Below, one piece after another: positions 15,796-23,990 of a DNA stretch of 47,348 bases. The DNA lies in contig JAIPCT010000019.1 of the NCBI GenBank assembly GCA_021738065.1, forward strand, positions 1 through 47,348, written 5' to 3'. The notes under the pieces were generated by a model. That model saw only the letters and a program-made list of their open reading frames with translations, was not told the DNA's origin and did no database searches. Both the position numbers and the translations under genes were made by a program. The stretch's first letter is position 1, and every line of letters starts with the position of its first letter. The DNA comes from Burkholderiaceae bacterium. GTDB taxonomy: Bacteria > Pseudomonadota > Gammaproteobacteria > Burkholderiales > Rhodocyclaceae.

Positions 15796-17937
15796 CTAGC
15801 GCGCGCTAGCCGTCTCCCGCCGCCGATAATCGCGCCAGGCCGGCCAGATCGCAATCGCGCACACCAGCACCAGAACGAATATCGGCCAGACTACCGGACG
15901 ATTCCACTCGGCACGGCGCTGCGCGCGCAAGACAGGATCAATGCGCTGATACTTGAGCGTGTTGTTGCCCACCTTGGTCGGCTTTCTGTTGGTCAGCCAG
16001 GCATGCCGCAGCGTGTAATCCTTCGGATGGAAACCCCAGACCCAGGGCGCATCGTGACGCAAAATCCTTGTCATTCGATCGATCAATGCCAGACGTTCCG
16101 GGCCGCTTTCCATGGCTTTCATGCGTTCAAATAAACTGTCGAATTCCGGATTCTCGTAATTCGCCGCATTCTCACCGTGTTGCTTCACCTTGCCCTGCTT
16201 GCCGTGCAGCAGAAACATGAAATTCTCCGGATCCGGATAGTCGGCGTTCCAGCCAAAATAGAACAGCTGCACCGCACCCTTGCGTATTTTTTCCTGAAAG
16301 CGGTTGTAGTCGGTACTGCGCACCACCAACTGTGTATCGATCTTGGCAAACTGCTTGTTGAGCCAGTCGATACGCGCCTTGGCGCCGACCCCGGTAGCAG
16401 TGGTATCGAGATTGATCACCAGTGGTTCGCCGGTCCTGGCGTCTCGACCATTGGGCCAACCCGCCTCCCCCAGCAGACGTTTGGCCTCGACAATCGACTT
16501 GCGCCGGGCATGCCCATTTGTCCAGTCGTACATGTGCGGATTGATGCCTGCCGCGCCTTCGCGATGACCGAAAATTCCCGGCGGGATCGGCCCTTGCGCG
16601 GCAACACCGCGGCCGTTCTGGAAAATCGAGATGAACTCCTCCTGGTCGATCGCTATCGAAATCGCCTGACGCAGTTTTCGGGTGCGCTCGGCGTTAGCTG
16701 GATCAACACCGCCGACCAAAGGATCGAGCCAGTTGAAACCCATGTAGAAACTCGAGGTCGATACCGATGTCGTCAACACGATGCCTTGCTTGCGCATATC
16801 GTCGGATAGCGTCACCTCACCGGCACTCACCTGCACGGCCTGATCGAAGGCATCCGAAGAAATCCCGGAAGCATCGTAGTAACCCTGCAAGAATTTATTC
16901 CAATAGGGAATTTGCTCCTTCTCCCGCGTGAATACCACCTTGTCGATAAACGGCAGTGCCTGACCGCAATCCTTGGTCAGGCCCGCCTCGATATCTTCGT
17001 GTTCGCCCTCGCACGGATAGTTCTCCTGGCGAAAGTTGGGATTGCGCTCAAGCACCATGCGCGAGTTGGGATTGTTCTCGGTAAGCATGTACGGACCGGT
17101 TCCGATCGGATACCAATCCAGGGTCAGGTTTTTTGCCGCCATGCCCGGCTGACTGTGAAACCGGTCGGCCTCCCAAGGCATCGGTGCAAAAAATGGCATG
17201 GCCAGCCAGTAAAGGAACTGCGGGTACTTGCCCTTGATTCTCAGCCGGTAACGATAGCGATCTAGCACCTGCGCGCCTTCGAGATCCTTGTCGCGCAAGT
17301 CGATCCACGCCTTGTCCTTCTCCGCCTTGAGTCGCGTCGCGAAATCCCCCAAGCCGACGATGTAGTCATTCATCAGACCGAAAATCGGCGAATGCAGGCG
17401 TGGATGAGCCAGGCGTTTCAGCCCATAGACATAGTCATCCGCCGTCAGTTCCCGCGTCTCACGCTGAGCGAAATCTCCCAGCGCGTCGATTCCGGCCAGT
17501 TCCTTGTCCGACAAGGCGTGATAGCTGAAATCACCCGCTGCATTGCGAGCAAAAGCCGGATGCGGCTGATAGCGGATGCCCGGCTTCAGCGTAATCACGT
17601 AGTCAGTGAAGGCAATTTTCGCCGCGTCAGTGCCGTCTGGCAGGACGCGGCCGCGTGCATCCAGATAGCGCGCCCGCGGCACCGCTTCGGCGGTGGCAGC
17701 GACCAAGGTATAGGGGCGCTTGAGATAGTGGTACTGCAGCGGCGGCTCATAAATCTGCGCCGTGAAAGTGATCTCGTCCTCGCTGTACGACTGCACCGGA
17801 TCGAGATGCTTGGGCCGATCGGTGAAAGCGCTGTAAAGAATATTCCTGCCGCGATCCGCCGCGGGATAGGGATCATTCCAGGCACTGCCGCAGGCGGTGA
17901 GCAGCAAGGAAATTAAGGCGTAGATAACGCGTCGCAT
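15796..17937 (-). CDS. Family 5 (oligopeptide-type) solute-binding lipoprotein with C-terminal membrane segment
   Basis: This 713-residue protein starts MRRVIYALISLLLTACGS, a signal peptide with lipobox LLTAC, so the mature protein is predicted to be lipid-anchored. ATG 17937 is chosen for that reason; an upstream start adds 15 residues without signal character. The body is an SBP_bac_5 domain (LKPGIRYQPHPAF, GTGPYMLTENNPNS, NPNFRQENYPCEG), as in OppA/DppA-like binding proteins, but about 170 residues longer than usual. The last 40 residues contain a hydrophobic helix (VVWPIFVLVLVCAIAIWPAW) followed by Arg residues, a likely second anchor. No Opp/Dpp permease or ATPase genes are nearby, so the partner and ligand are unknown. 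Confidence 0.85.
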   Translation of the reverse strand: MRRVIYALISLLLTACGSAWNDPYPAADRGRNILYSAFTDRPKHLDPVQSYSEDEITFTAQIYEPPLQYHYLKRPYTLVAATAEAVPRARYLDARGRVLPDGTDAAKIAFTDYVITLKPGIRYQPHPAFARNAAGDFSYHALSDKELAGIDALGDFAQRETRELTADDYVYGLKRLAHPRLHSPIFGLMNDYIVGLGDFATRLKAEKDKAWIDLRDKDLEGAQVLDRYRYRLRIKGKYPQFLYWLAMPFFAPMPWEADRFHSQPGMAAKNLTLDWYPIGTGPYMLTENNPNSRMVLERNPNFRQENYPCEGEHEDIEAGLTKDCGQALPFIDKVVFTREKEQIPYWNKFLQGYYDASGISSDAFDQAVQVSAGEVTLSDDMRKQGIVLTTSVSTSSFYMGFNWLDPLVGGVDPANAERTRKLRQAISIAIDQEEFISIFQNGRGVAAQGPIPPGIFGHREGAAGINPHMYDWTNGHARRKSIVEAKRLLGEAGWPNGRDARTGEPLVINLDTTATGVGAKARIDWLNKQFAKIDTQLVVRSTDYNRFQEKIRKGAVQLFYFGWNADYPDPENFMFLLHGKQGKVKQHGENAANYENPEFDSLFERMKAMESGPERLALIDRMTRILRHDAPWVWGFHPKDYTLRHAWLTNRKPTKVGNNTLKYQRIDPVLRAQRRAEWNRPVVWPIFVLVLVCAIAIWPAWRDYRRRETASAR

Positions 17938-17960
17938 GACGGCGAGTTTAGCCGATCCGC

Positions 17961-17989
17961 TATAATCCACCGCTCGAATCAACCAAGGA
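17961..17989 (+). promoter_or_regulatory. fabI promoter -10 and ribosome site
   Basis: A perfect TATAAT (17961-17966) lies 31 bp before the fabI ATG. AAGGA (17985-17989) is the ribosome site. The -35 is weak (ATGACG region at about 17936). Confidence 0.55.
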
Positions 17990-17996
17990 ATAAGCG

Positions 17997-18797
17997 ATGG
18001 GATTTCTTGCCGGCAAACGCATTCTGATTACCGGACTGATATCGAACCGGTCGATCGCCTACGGTATCGCCAAGGCCTGTCATCGTGAAGGCGCCGAGCT
18101 TGCTTTTACGTATCAGAACGACCGCGTCAAGGATCGGATCGCGAAGTTTGCCGACGAATTTGGTTCCACGGCAATCTTTCCTTGCGATGTCGGCAACGAC
18201 AGCGAAATTGATGCCGTGTTCTCCGAGCTTGGCAAACACTGGGACGGACTCGATGGCCTGGTGCATTCAATCGCGTTTGCGCCCAATGATGCGATTGAAG
18301 GTGATTTCCTCGATGGCATGACGCGCGAGTCGTTTCGCATAGCACACGAGGTCTCCTCGTACAGCTATCCCGCCCTTGCCAAGGCCGCCCGCCCGCTGCT
18401 GCTCAAGGGACACAATCCATCCGTACTGGCATTGACGTATCTTGGCGCGGTTCGCACCATGCCCAACTACAACACCATGGGACTGGCTAAAGCCAGCCTG
18501 GAAGCCGCGACTCGCTATCTGGCATTCTGCCTCGGCCCACAGGGCATCCGCGCCAATGCGCTGTCGGCCGGCCCGATCAAGACGCTGGCTGCCTCTGGAA
18601 TCGGCAGTTTTGGAAAACTTCTGGCCTACAACGCCCACCATGCGCCACTGCGCCGCAATGTCACAATCGACGAAGTCGGCAATGCCGCCGCCTTTCTGCT
18701 CTCTGATCTGGCCAGCGGCGTCACCGGAGAAATTCTGTATGTCGATGGCGGCACTCACACCACGGCGATGGGTAACGCCGCACCGCTTCCGGTTTAG
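17997..18797 (+). CDS. fabI: Enoyl-[acyl-carrier-protein] reductase (NADH)
   Basis: This 266-residue short-chain dehydrogenase-type reductase does the last step of each fatty acid elongation round. It has the FabI-specific nucleotide motif [17 protein letters not shown], the catalytic pair Tyr158 and Lys165 (YNTMGLAK) with Tyr148 nearby, and the C-terminal [15 protein letters not shown]. Length and motifs are those of the triclosan-sensitive FabI class. It is monocistronic, with its own TATAAT element and a strong terminator after it. Confidence 0.97.
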   Translation: MGFLAGKRILITGLISNRSIAYGIAKACHREGAELAFTYQNDRVKDRIAKFADEFGSTAIFPCDVGNDSEIDAVFSELGKHWDGLDGLVHSIAFAPNDAIEGDFLDGMTRESFRIAHEVSSYSYPALAKAARPLLLKGHNPSVLALTYLGAVRTMPNYNTMGLAKASLEAATRYLAFCLGPQGIRANALSAGPIKTLAASGIGSFGKLLAYNAHHAPLRRNVTIDEVGNAAAFLLSDLASGVTGEILYVDGGTHTTAMGNAAPLPV

Positions 18798-18812
18798 TCA
18801 CCGTCCGTTTTT

Positions 18813-18851
18813 CAAACAAGAAAGCCCCGCTTTGCGGGGCTTTCTTGTTTG
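18813..18851. terminator. Bidirectional intrinsic terminator, fabI/ppiD
   Basis: A perfect 18-bp inverted repeat (18813-18830 and 18834-18851) has a 3-base loop, a GCCCCGC core and flanking A/T runs on both sides. It lies between convergent genes and serves both. Confidence 0.9.
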
Positions 18852-18867
18852 ATTGAACACTGACGAG

Positions 18868-20769
18868 TCAGCGCTCCTTGCTCTCCAGTGTTGCCTTGTT
18901 TATCGTCACCGGATACTTGTCCCTCAAGCTTGCCATCCAGGCCGAAAACTCCTCCTCGGCAACCAATCGGGCATATTGCTCGGACAGCATGCGAACTCGC
19001 GGATCATTCTTGGCGGCATTGCCCGCTTTCACCGAATTGACGCGATACAACGCGTAGCCATTGCCCGAGACCGCTAACCCAGCGTACACCGGCAGCTTGT
19101 CAGTACCCGTCTTGAAAATCGCGCGCAATGCTTCGGGAGCAAGTCCCTGGGCCTCGGAACGGCTCACACTTCTGTTCGGCGACCACTTCAGGTCCGTCAC
19201 CTCGCCCTTTGCCAATCGGGCCAACTTCTCCTCGCCATCCGTGACTGCGAGAACTGCCGCGGCATCGCGACGCAACAGCTTTTCAATATCGCCCTTGACG
19301 ATGTCAAGCGGCTGCAACGCGGCCGGCTTATGCTCAAGAACTCGCGCGGACACCAGCACACCCGAAGCAATTTCCACGGCCTCGGTATTGCGCTTGTTCT
19401 TGATCCCATCGTCACTAAACAACGCGTTGGAAAGCTTTGCATTGTCGAAAGGTGTCGCCAACTTCCCGCCCTTGGCAATCCATGGCGTTTGCTGGATATC
19501 CAGTTTCCATTTCTCAGCAGCCGGTTTGAGACTGTCGGCCTGTTCATAGACCATATTGCCGAATGCCTCAGCCGATTCGGCATACTGCTTTGCGCCTGTT
19601 TCACGCTTGATTTCAGCCTGAATCTCGGCCTTGACATCAGCCAGCGGTTTGACGCGCTCGGGACGAATTCCCGTCACCTGAATGATGTGAAAACCGAAAT
19701 CGGATCGTACAACATCCGAAATATCGCCTTCCTTGAGTGCAAAAGCCACGTCCTCGAAAGCCTTAACCATCATGCCGCTGCCAAACCAATCCAGGTCGCC
19801 GCCTTTTTCCGCCGATCCTGGGTCCTGGGAATGCTGCTTGGCCAACTTCGCGAAATCACCCGGCGCCTTGCGTACTTGTGCCGAAAGTCCGTCCGCCTTG
19901 GCTTTGGCCGCTTCCACTTCGGCTGACGGTGCATCCTTGTCAGCACGGATCAATATGTGGCTGGTGCGGCGCGTTGCGCCTTCCTTGTAGCGATCGATAT
20001 TTTCCTGATAGTAGGTCGCGATCGCCGCATCACTGACAACTGTTCGTGCCATCATTGCGTCGCGGCTCAAAACGAGATACTCGGCACGCACCTGCTCCGG
20101 CAATTCAAACTGTTTTCGATTGGCTTCATAGTATTTCTGCACGGCATCCGCTGCCAGAATGACCTTGCCGAGGTAGGTTTCCGGCAGTAACCGAAACTCG
20201 CCAATCTCGCGCTGCTCGAGTTGGGCTGCCAGCCAGCGATCGGCCGCAGCCTGACCTGGAATACCTGCCTCAGTAACTGGCAACATCAATTGCTGCATGG
20301 CCATATCCTGACGCAAGCGCGCTTCAAACATCTCTTTGCTCATGCCTTGTGCCGCGACAAGTGCCTGATAGCGCTCTTTGGAAAACTTTCCATTTTCCTG
20401 AAGCGAGGGAACAGCAGCGATGAACTGGACCAACTGCTCATTGCTCACTGAAAGACGCATTGACTGGGCCTGTTGCGCAAGTAGTCGTTGCGTAACCAGT
20501 GAGTCCAATACGGCATCCCGCATTTCCGCTGTTTCGAACAGTGCGGGATCGAGCTTTCCACCAAATTGTGCGCGCATGCGGTCCTGCTGTTCCCGCATGG
20601 CTGACTGGAATTCATAACCCGTAATCTTGCCGCTGCCCACGGTTGCGACTTCCGATCCTGTGTCGGCGTTGCGCACATAGGAATCAACACCCCAAAAAGC
20701 AAAGGGCAGCGTGATCAATGCCAGGAATCCCTGGGTGACTCTCTTGTTGTTGCGAAAATAATCTAGCAT
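18868..20769 (-). CDS. ppiD: Periplasmic chaperone/peptidyl-prolyl isomerase PpiD-like
   Basis: This 633-residue protein is anchored by one N-terminal membrane helix (about 12-32, FLALITLPFAFWGVDSYV), with the rest in the periplasm. A SurA-N-like helical region (about 36-190) precedes a parvulin domain at about 265-365, with RRTSHILIRAD, KGGDLDWFG and SDFGFHIIQVTGI. A C-terminal helical domain follows. PpiD acts at the SecYEG exit on newly translocated outer-membrane and periplasmic proteins. It follows the protease cluster on the same strand, as is common in Proteobacteria. An intrinsic terminator stands only about 20 bp before its start. Confidence 0.93.
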   Translation of the reverse strand: MLDYFRNNKRVTQGFLALITLPFAFWGVDSYVRNADTGSEVATVGSGKITGYEFQSAMREQQDRMRAQFGGKLDPALFETAEMRDAVLDSLVTQRLLAQQAQSMRLSVSNEQLVQFIAAVPSLQENGKFSKERYQALVAAQGMSKEMFEARLRQDMAMQQLMLPVTEAGIPGQAAADRWLAAQLEQREIGEFRLLPETYLGKVILAADAVQKYYEANRKQFELPEQVRAEYLVLSRDAMMARTVVSDAAIATYYQENIDRYKEGATRRTSHILIRADKDAPSAEVEAAKAKADGLSAQVRKAPGDFAKLAKQHSQDPGSAEKGGDLDWFGSGMMVKAFEDVAFALKEGDISDVVRSDFGFHIIQVTGIRPERVKPLADVKAEIQAEIKRETGAKQYAESAEAFGNMVYEQADSLKPAAEKWKLDIQQTPWIAKGGKLATPFDNAKLSNALFSDDGIKNKRNTEAVEIASGVLVSARVLEHKPAALQPLDIVKGDIEKLLRRDAAAVLAVTDGEEKLARLAKGEVTDLKWSPNRSVSRSEAQGLAPEALRAIFKTGTDKLPVYAGLAVSGNGYALYRVNSVKAGNAAKNDPRVRMLSEQYARLVAEEEFSAWMASLRDKYPVTINKATLESKER

Positions 20770-20790
20770 ACGTCGAAGGCCCTGGATGCA

Positions 20791-20816
20791 AAAAAGGCGA
20801 ACAGCTGTTCGCCTTT
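20791..20816 (-). terminator. Terminator or attenuator just upstream of ppiD
   Basis: Arms AAAGGCGAAC (20793-20802) and GTTCGCCTTT (20807-20816) pair perfectly around AGCT. On the minus strand a run of six T follows. It ends about 21 bp before the ppiD start codon. Confidence 0.75.
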
Positions 20817-21080
20817 AACCTTAATGTGCGTCGGCGGAAACGAAGCACCCGCTTTTCTTCGTCAAACCGGCAAGCCATCATGATCAGGCTTGGAAAAAAC
20901 CTGCCCTCCCATGCAAGCCAAATTTTAACCCATTTTCAGGAAAACTCCGGAACCAGAGGCCTATCCACCTTGCTAAACGCCCCATCGATCTCGATAGCAC
21001 CGACGCTGATTCGGATCGCTATCCATTGGCACCGCCCGCTGAACAGATTCCCGATTTTCCTGAATATCCATCGAATGCTT
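20817..21080. other. Gap between ppiD and the GGDEF/EAL-like gene
   Basis: Together with the terminator this is a 311-bp gap. No convincing gene, tRNA or repeat is seen. Many relatives carry hupB between lon and ppiD; no HU-like reading frame is present here. Confidence 0.5.
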
Positions 21081-22394
21081 TCAGTCCTCGCTGAATCCGA
21101 ATCGCTCGACAAAACTTTGGGGATCAAGCGCCGGCCCTTTGAAGTCGGCCTGCATATAGTCACAGCCAAGTTCCTTGAGCCTGGTCGCCTGATTCTCATC
21201 CGCGACCCCTACCGCAACGACATCAAGCCTAAGTGCGTGAGCAAGTTCGACGACAGACTGCAAAATACGTTCCGACTTTGAAGCGCCCGCCAGGTCCGGC
21301 ACCGCTGAAACATCCAGCTTCAACTCCTGGAACGGCAGCGTTGCTAGCCAGAATAGCGATGACAAAGCCATTTCCGGATCATCAATCGAGAGTTTTACAC
21401 CAATTTCCTTGAGGCGAAGCAGCGTCTCCTGGGCTATCGGCTCCTTGCTCAACAACGATGTGCCACCAATTTCCAGGATGAGTGTACCGGGACGCCTGCT
21501 CCAGGTCCCCAATGCGCGCTGAACTACATCCGGAAGCTCGGTGTCGAGCAATGCGCGCGACGGAAGCTTGATCCCAATGCGCAGATCAAGGCCACCGCTA
21601 TAGCGAAACTCGGATACGTTTCGCAAAGCACGATTCAGTATCGACGAAACTAGTTCGGTCACCATACCCGCGGATTCCGCAGCCGCGAAAGCCTCCTCGG
21701 CCACGACCACGCCGAGCGAAGGATCATTCCAGCGCAGAAGGCATTCAGTCCCCATGATCTGCCCCCGGCGCAGATCGTATTGCGGCTGAAAGACCAATTC
21801 AAGGGCATCTTCCGAAACTGCGGTGCGCAATCGATTCTCGTGCAATAGCCTTGCTTCGGCTCGGCTTTCCCGATCATCGTCAGCGTCGGCGATGCGCCCG
21901 GTCATGTCGAAGGCTAGATCACATGCACTTTTTGCGCGCTGCATCAGGGTTTCGGCATGATCACCGTGCATCGGGTATATCGCGATACCGATCGCAGGGC
22001 TGGCAAATATTTCGTCGTCGCCGATCCAGAATGGAGCATTCAATGCCCGCAAAGATTTTTGCGCCGCAAGCAGAGCTACGGCGGGGCCTTCGACTATCGA
22101 CAAAACACAGGCGAAGCTATCCCGGCCCATCTGTCCGAAAAAATCACCTGGACGCAGCACGTCGGTGCGCAACAACTCGGTAACTCGACCGCGCACCGTA
22201 TCGCCAACCTCATAACCCCATACGGCATCAATTCGATTGACCACACCGCAATCGACCAGCAGTATCGCGAGATGCCCACCATCCGCCTGTCTTTGTTCAA
22301 CTCTTCTACGAAGCGCCTCGACAAAGGGAGCAAATTCGGCGACAAACTGCCCGGGCAGACCATCCCCTGGCTCGACACCTTCTGCCAAACTCAT
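21081..22394 (-). CDS. Soluble GGDEF-EAL-like protein with degenerate active sites
   Basis: This 437-residue protein has no membrane segment. The GGDEF-like half (about 40-160) has GRDSF (90-94) in place of GGDEF, so it should not make cyclic-di-GMP. The EAL-like half (about 195-435) keeps the glutamate in GTECLLRW (Glu217) and an Asp-Asp pair in IDDPEMALSS. It has lost the Asn of the VN motif (RIGIKLPS), the ET(E) motif (LEIGGTS) and the EGVE glutamate (VAVGVAD), and its QGY-like site reads QAD. It is more likely a cyclic-di-GMP receptor or protein-interaction module than a phosphodiesterase. It overlaps the HD-GYP-like gene by 4 bp and probably works with it. Confidence 0.82.
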   Translation of the reverse strand: MSLAEGVEPGDGLPGQFVAEFAPFVEALRRRVEQRQADGGHLAILLVDCGVVNRIDAVWGYEVGDTVRGRVTELLRTDVLRPGDFFGQMGRDSFACVLSIVEGPAVALLAAQKSLRALNAPFWIGDDEIFASPAIGIAIYPMHGDHAETLMQRAKSACDLAFDMTGRIADADDDRESRAEARLLHENRLRTAVSEDALELVFQPQYDLRRGQIMGTECLLRWNDPSLGVVVAEEAFAAAESAGMVTELVSSILNRALRNVSEFRYSGGLDLRIGIKLPSRALLDTELPDVVQRALGTWSRRPGTLILEIGGTSLLSKEPIAQETLLRLKEIGVKLSIDDPEMALSSLFWLATLPFQELKLDVSAVPDLAGASKSERILQSVVELAHALRLDVVAVGVADENQATRLKELGCDYMQADFKGPALDPQSFVERFGFSED

Positions 22395-23587
22395 AGAAAC
22401 AGCTCACGCGGATCAATATCGACCGAGTCATACTCCAGCGAGCGCTGAATTCGATACGGCTCATCGGGCCCGATCTTGGGCTCTTTCATCAGATCAAGCA
22501 TCTTGTACGGTTTGATCGGATTGCCATCAGCGCTTTTTACAACCATGATCCGCGGCTGCATGCGACGCACCATATTCTGGGCAATCACGATGGCGACTTC
22601 TCCGCTGTTCAGTTCAACCACGCTACCCACCGGGAAAACGCCGATGCATTGAATGAACTGTTCAACCAAGGCCGGATGAAACAACTTGCCGCGTTCCTTG
22701 TAAATCGTGCTGAGGGCCTTCGCTGGCGACAAATTGGCACCGAACGGCTGCGGAGCGGTCAAGGTATCGAAGGTATCCACAATCCCCGCAATCAAGCCCG
22801 GAAACGCAATAGCATCGCCCTTGAGCCCGCGCGGATAGCCGCTACCATCGAATCGTTCATGATGCAGGGATGCGAGACCCGGAAGCTCTTGAGGCACACC
22901 GGGCGTGCTGCTAAGAATCCGCACGGAGTGGTTTACGTGCGTCCGATACAGCTCCGTTTCGGCTTCATTGGTCGGACCACGGGCAGCGAGTTCTGCGGGA
23001 AGCTTGAGTTTACCTACGTCTTGAAGCAGCCCGAGCATGCCGAGAATTTCCAGGCGATCGGGCGGCAATTGAAGAAAGCGTCCGAATATCGTCATCGTGA
23101 CGGAGATCTCAACCGCGCGACTCAGCGTCGCACCGCTCTTTTCCTGCAACTTGACGAGCAGCGCCATCGCATCGGGATTGCGCACCACGCTCTCGGTAAT
23201 CTGCGCGGCCGCTTGATGCGACCGTGCGGTATCGATGGAATTCCCGATCTCCACTGCCCGGGAAAGCTCCCTGACAATCAGCGCGGTGTCGGTAAACGCT
23301 TTCTGCGCTCTCGGCAATTCAACTTCTACACTGGCCGCCTCTTTGTAGACAGTGGTTCCGCGAACCTTGGCCAGATCTTCGGCGGTGACCTTTGTGACAT
23401 CCAGACGCTCGACTTTTTCCGGATCGACAAAGACATGCTTGCAATATTTCTTCAGAACACCCAGCTGTTTGTCGCTTTTCAGGACGAAGCCCTGAAAAGC
23501 GAAAGGCGTTTCGGTCCAGGGTCTGTCGAGCTTGGAAATGAACATGCCAAAGCTCAGTTTGTCGACGGGAATTTCCAAGAGTTCCAT
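22391..23587 (-). CDS. HD-GYP-like protein with DUF3391 domain, metal ligands partly lost
   Basis: This 398-residue protein starts with a DUF3391 region (1-75, VDKLSFGMFISKLD, FVDPEKVERL). An HD-GYP-like domain follows at about 145-320. The GYP block is intact (His242-His243-Glu244, then GSGYPRGLKGD), as is the helix His220. The HD dyad, however, reads Gln189-Asp190 (LLQDVGKLKLP), and the earlier helix histidine appears to be absent. Loss of these ligands should weaken or abolish hydrolysis of cyclic-di-GMP. The C-terminus has a small beta domain (VFPVGSVVELNSGEVAIVI). It is first of a two-gene unit with the GGDEF/EAL-like gene (4-bp overlap), placed after tRNA-Val. Confidence 0.85.
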   Translation of the reverse strand: MELLEIPVDKLSFGMFISKLDRPWTETPFAFQGFVLKSDKQLGVLKKYCKHVFVDPEKVERLDVTKVTAEDLAKVRGTTVYKEAASVEVELPRAQKAFTDTALIVRELSRAVEIGNSIDTARSHQAAAQITESVVRNPDAMALLVKLQEKSGATLSRAVEISVTMTIFGRFLQLPPDRLEILGMLGLLQDVGKLKLPAELAARGPTNEAETELYRTHVNHSVRILSSTPGVPQELPGLASLHHERFDGSGYPRGLKGDAIAFPGLIAGIVDTFDTLTAPQPFGANLSPAKALSTIYKERGKLFHPALVEQFIQCIGVFPVGSVVELNSGEVAIVIAQNMVRRMQPRIMVVKSADGNPIKPYKMLDLMKEPKIGPDEPYRIQRSLEYDSVDIDPRELFL

Positions 23588-23815
23588 GCGAATACGATAT
23601 AGCCCAACCTAAAAATAAAATAATCTGTGTGCGAGATATAACACCAAGCGAACTGAAACACGGGCAACAAGCTATTGGCAATTCGCGAGTTGTTGCAGGT
23701 CGAAGCTTACTCCGAATTCATGTGCACGCAGCCTCGACCTGATCTGCTGCCCGCCAAACTACCCCACTCTGCGACGCGCAACGACCACGATATCGAAAAC
23801 AAGCGGGCAACACCC

Positions 23816-23847
23816 AAAAACAATGGCTTGCATTGCTGCAAGCCATT
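23816..23847 (-). terminator. Intrinsic terminator after tRNA-Val
   Basis: Arms at 23822-23831 and 23838-23847 (AATGGCTTGC/GCAAGCCATT) pair perfectly and are followed on the minus strand by GTTTTTG. It closes the transcript carrying tRNA-Val. Confidence 0.85.
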
Positions 23848-23857
23848 AAGTTAAGAC

Positions 23858-23933
23858 TGGTGGGTGCTGACGGGGTCGAACCGCCGACATTCGCCTTGTA
23901 AGGGCGACGCTCTACCAACTGAGCTAAGCACCC
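23858..23933 (-). tRNA. tRNA-Val (anticodon TAC)
   Basis: A 76-base gene starts GGGTGCTTAGCTC and ends with encoded CCA. The seven acceptor pairs, D arm (AGCTCAGTTGG), anticodon loop CTTACAA and T arm (GGTTCGA) are all present. The anticodon TAC reads valine codons. It lies 57 bp after lon on the same strand. Confidence 0.97.
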
Positions 23934-23990
23934 GTTGAACGACGCTACTCACATCGGGCAACAGATGCGATTCTATCAGTTCTCAATCGC

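Noticed and set aside
20936-21199. Small minus-strand frame in the ppiD/EAL gap as a possible new gene
   Set aside because: Most of it overlaps the EAL-like gene out of frame, and the free tail has no start, ribosome site or recognisable motif.
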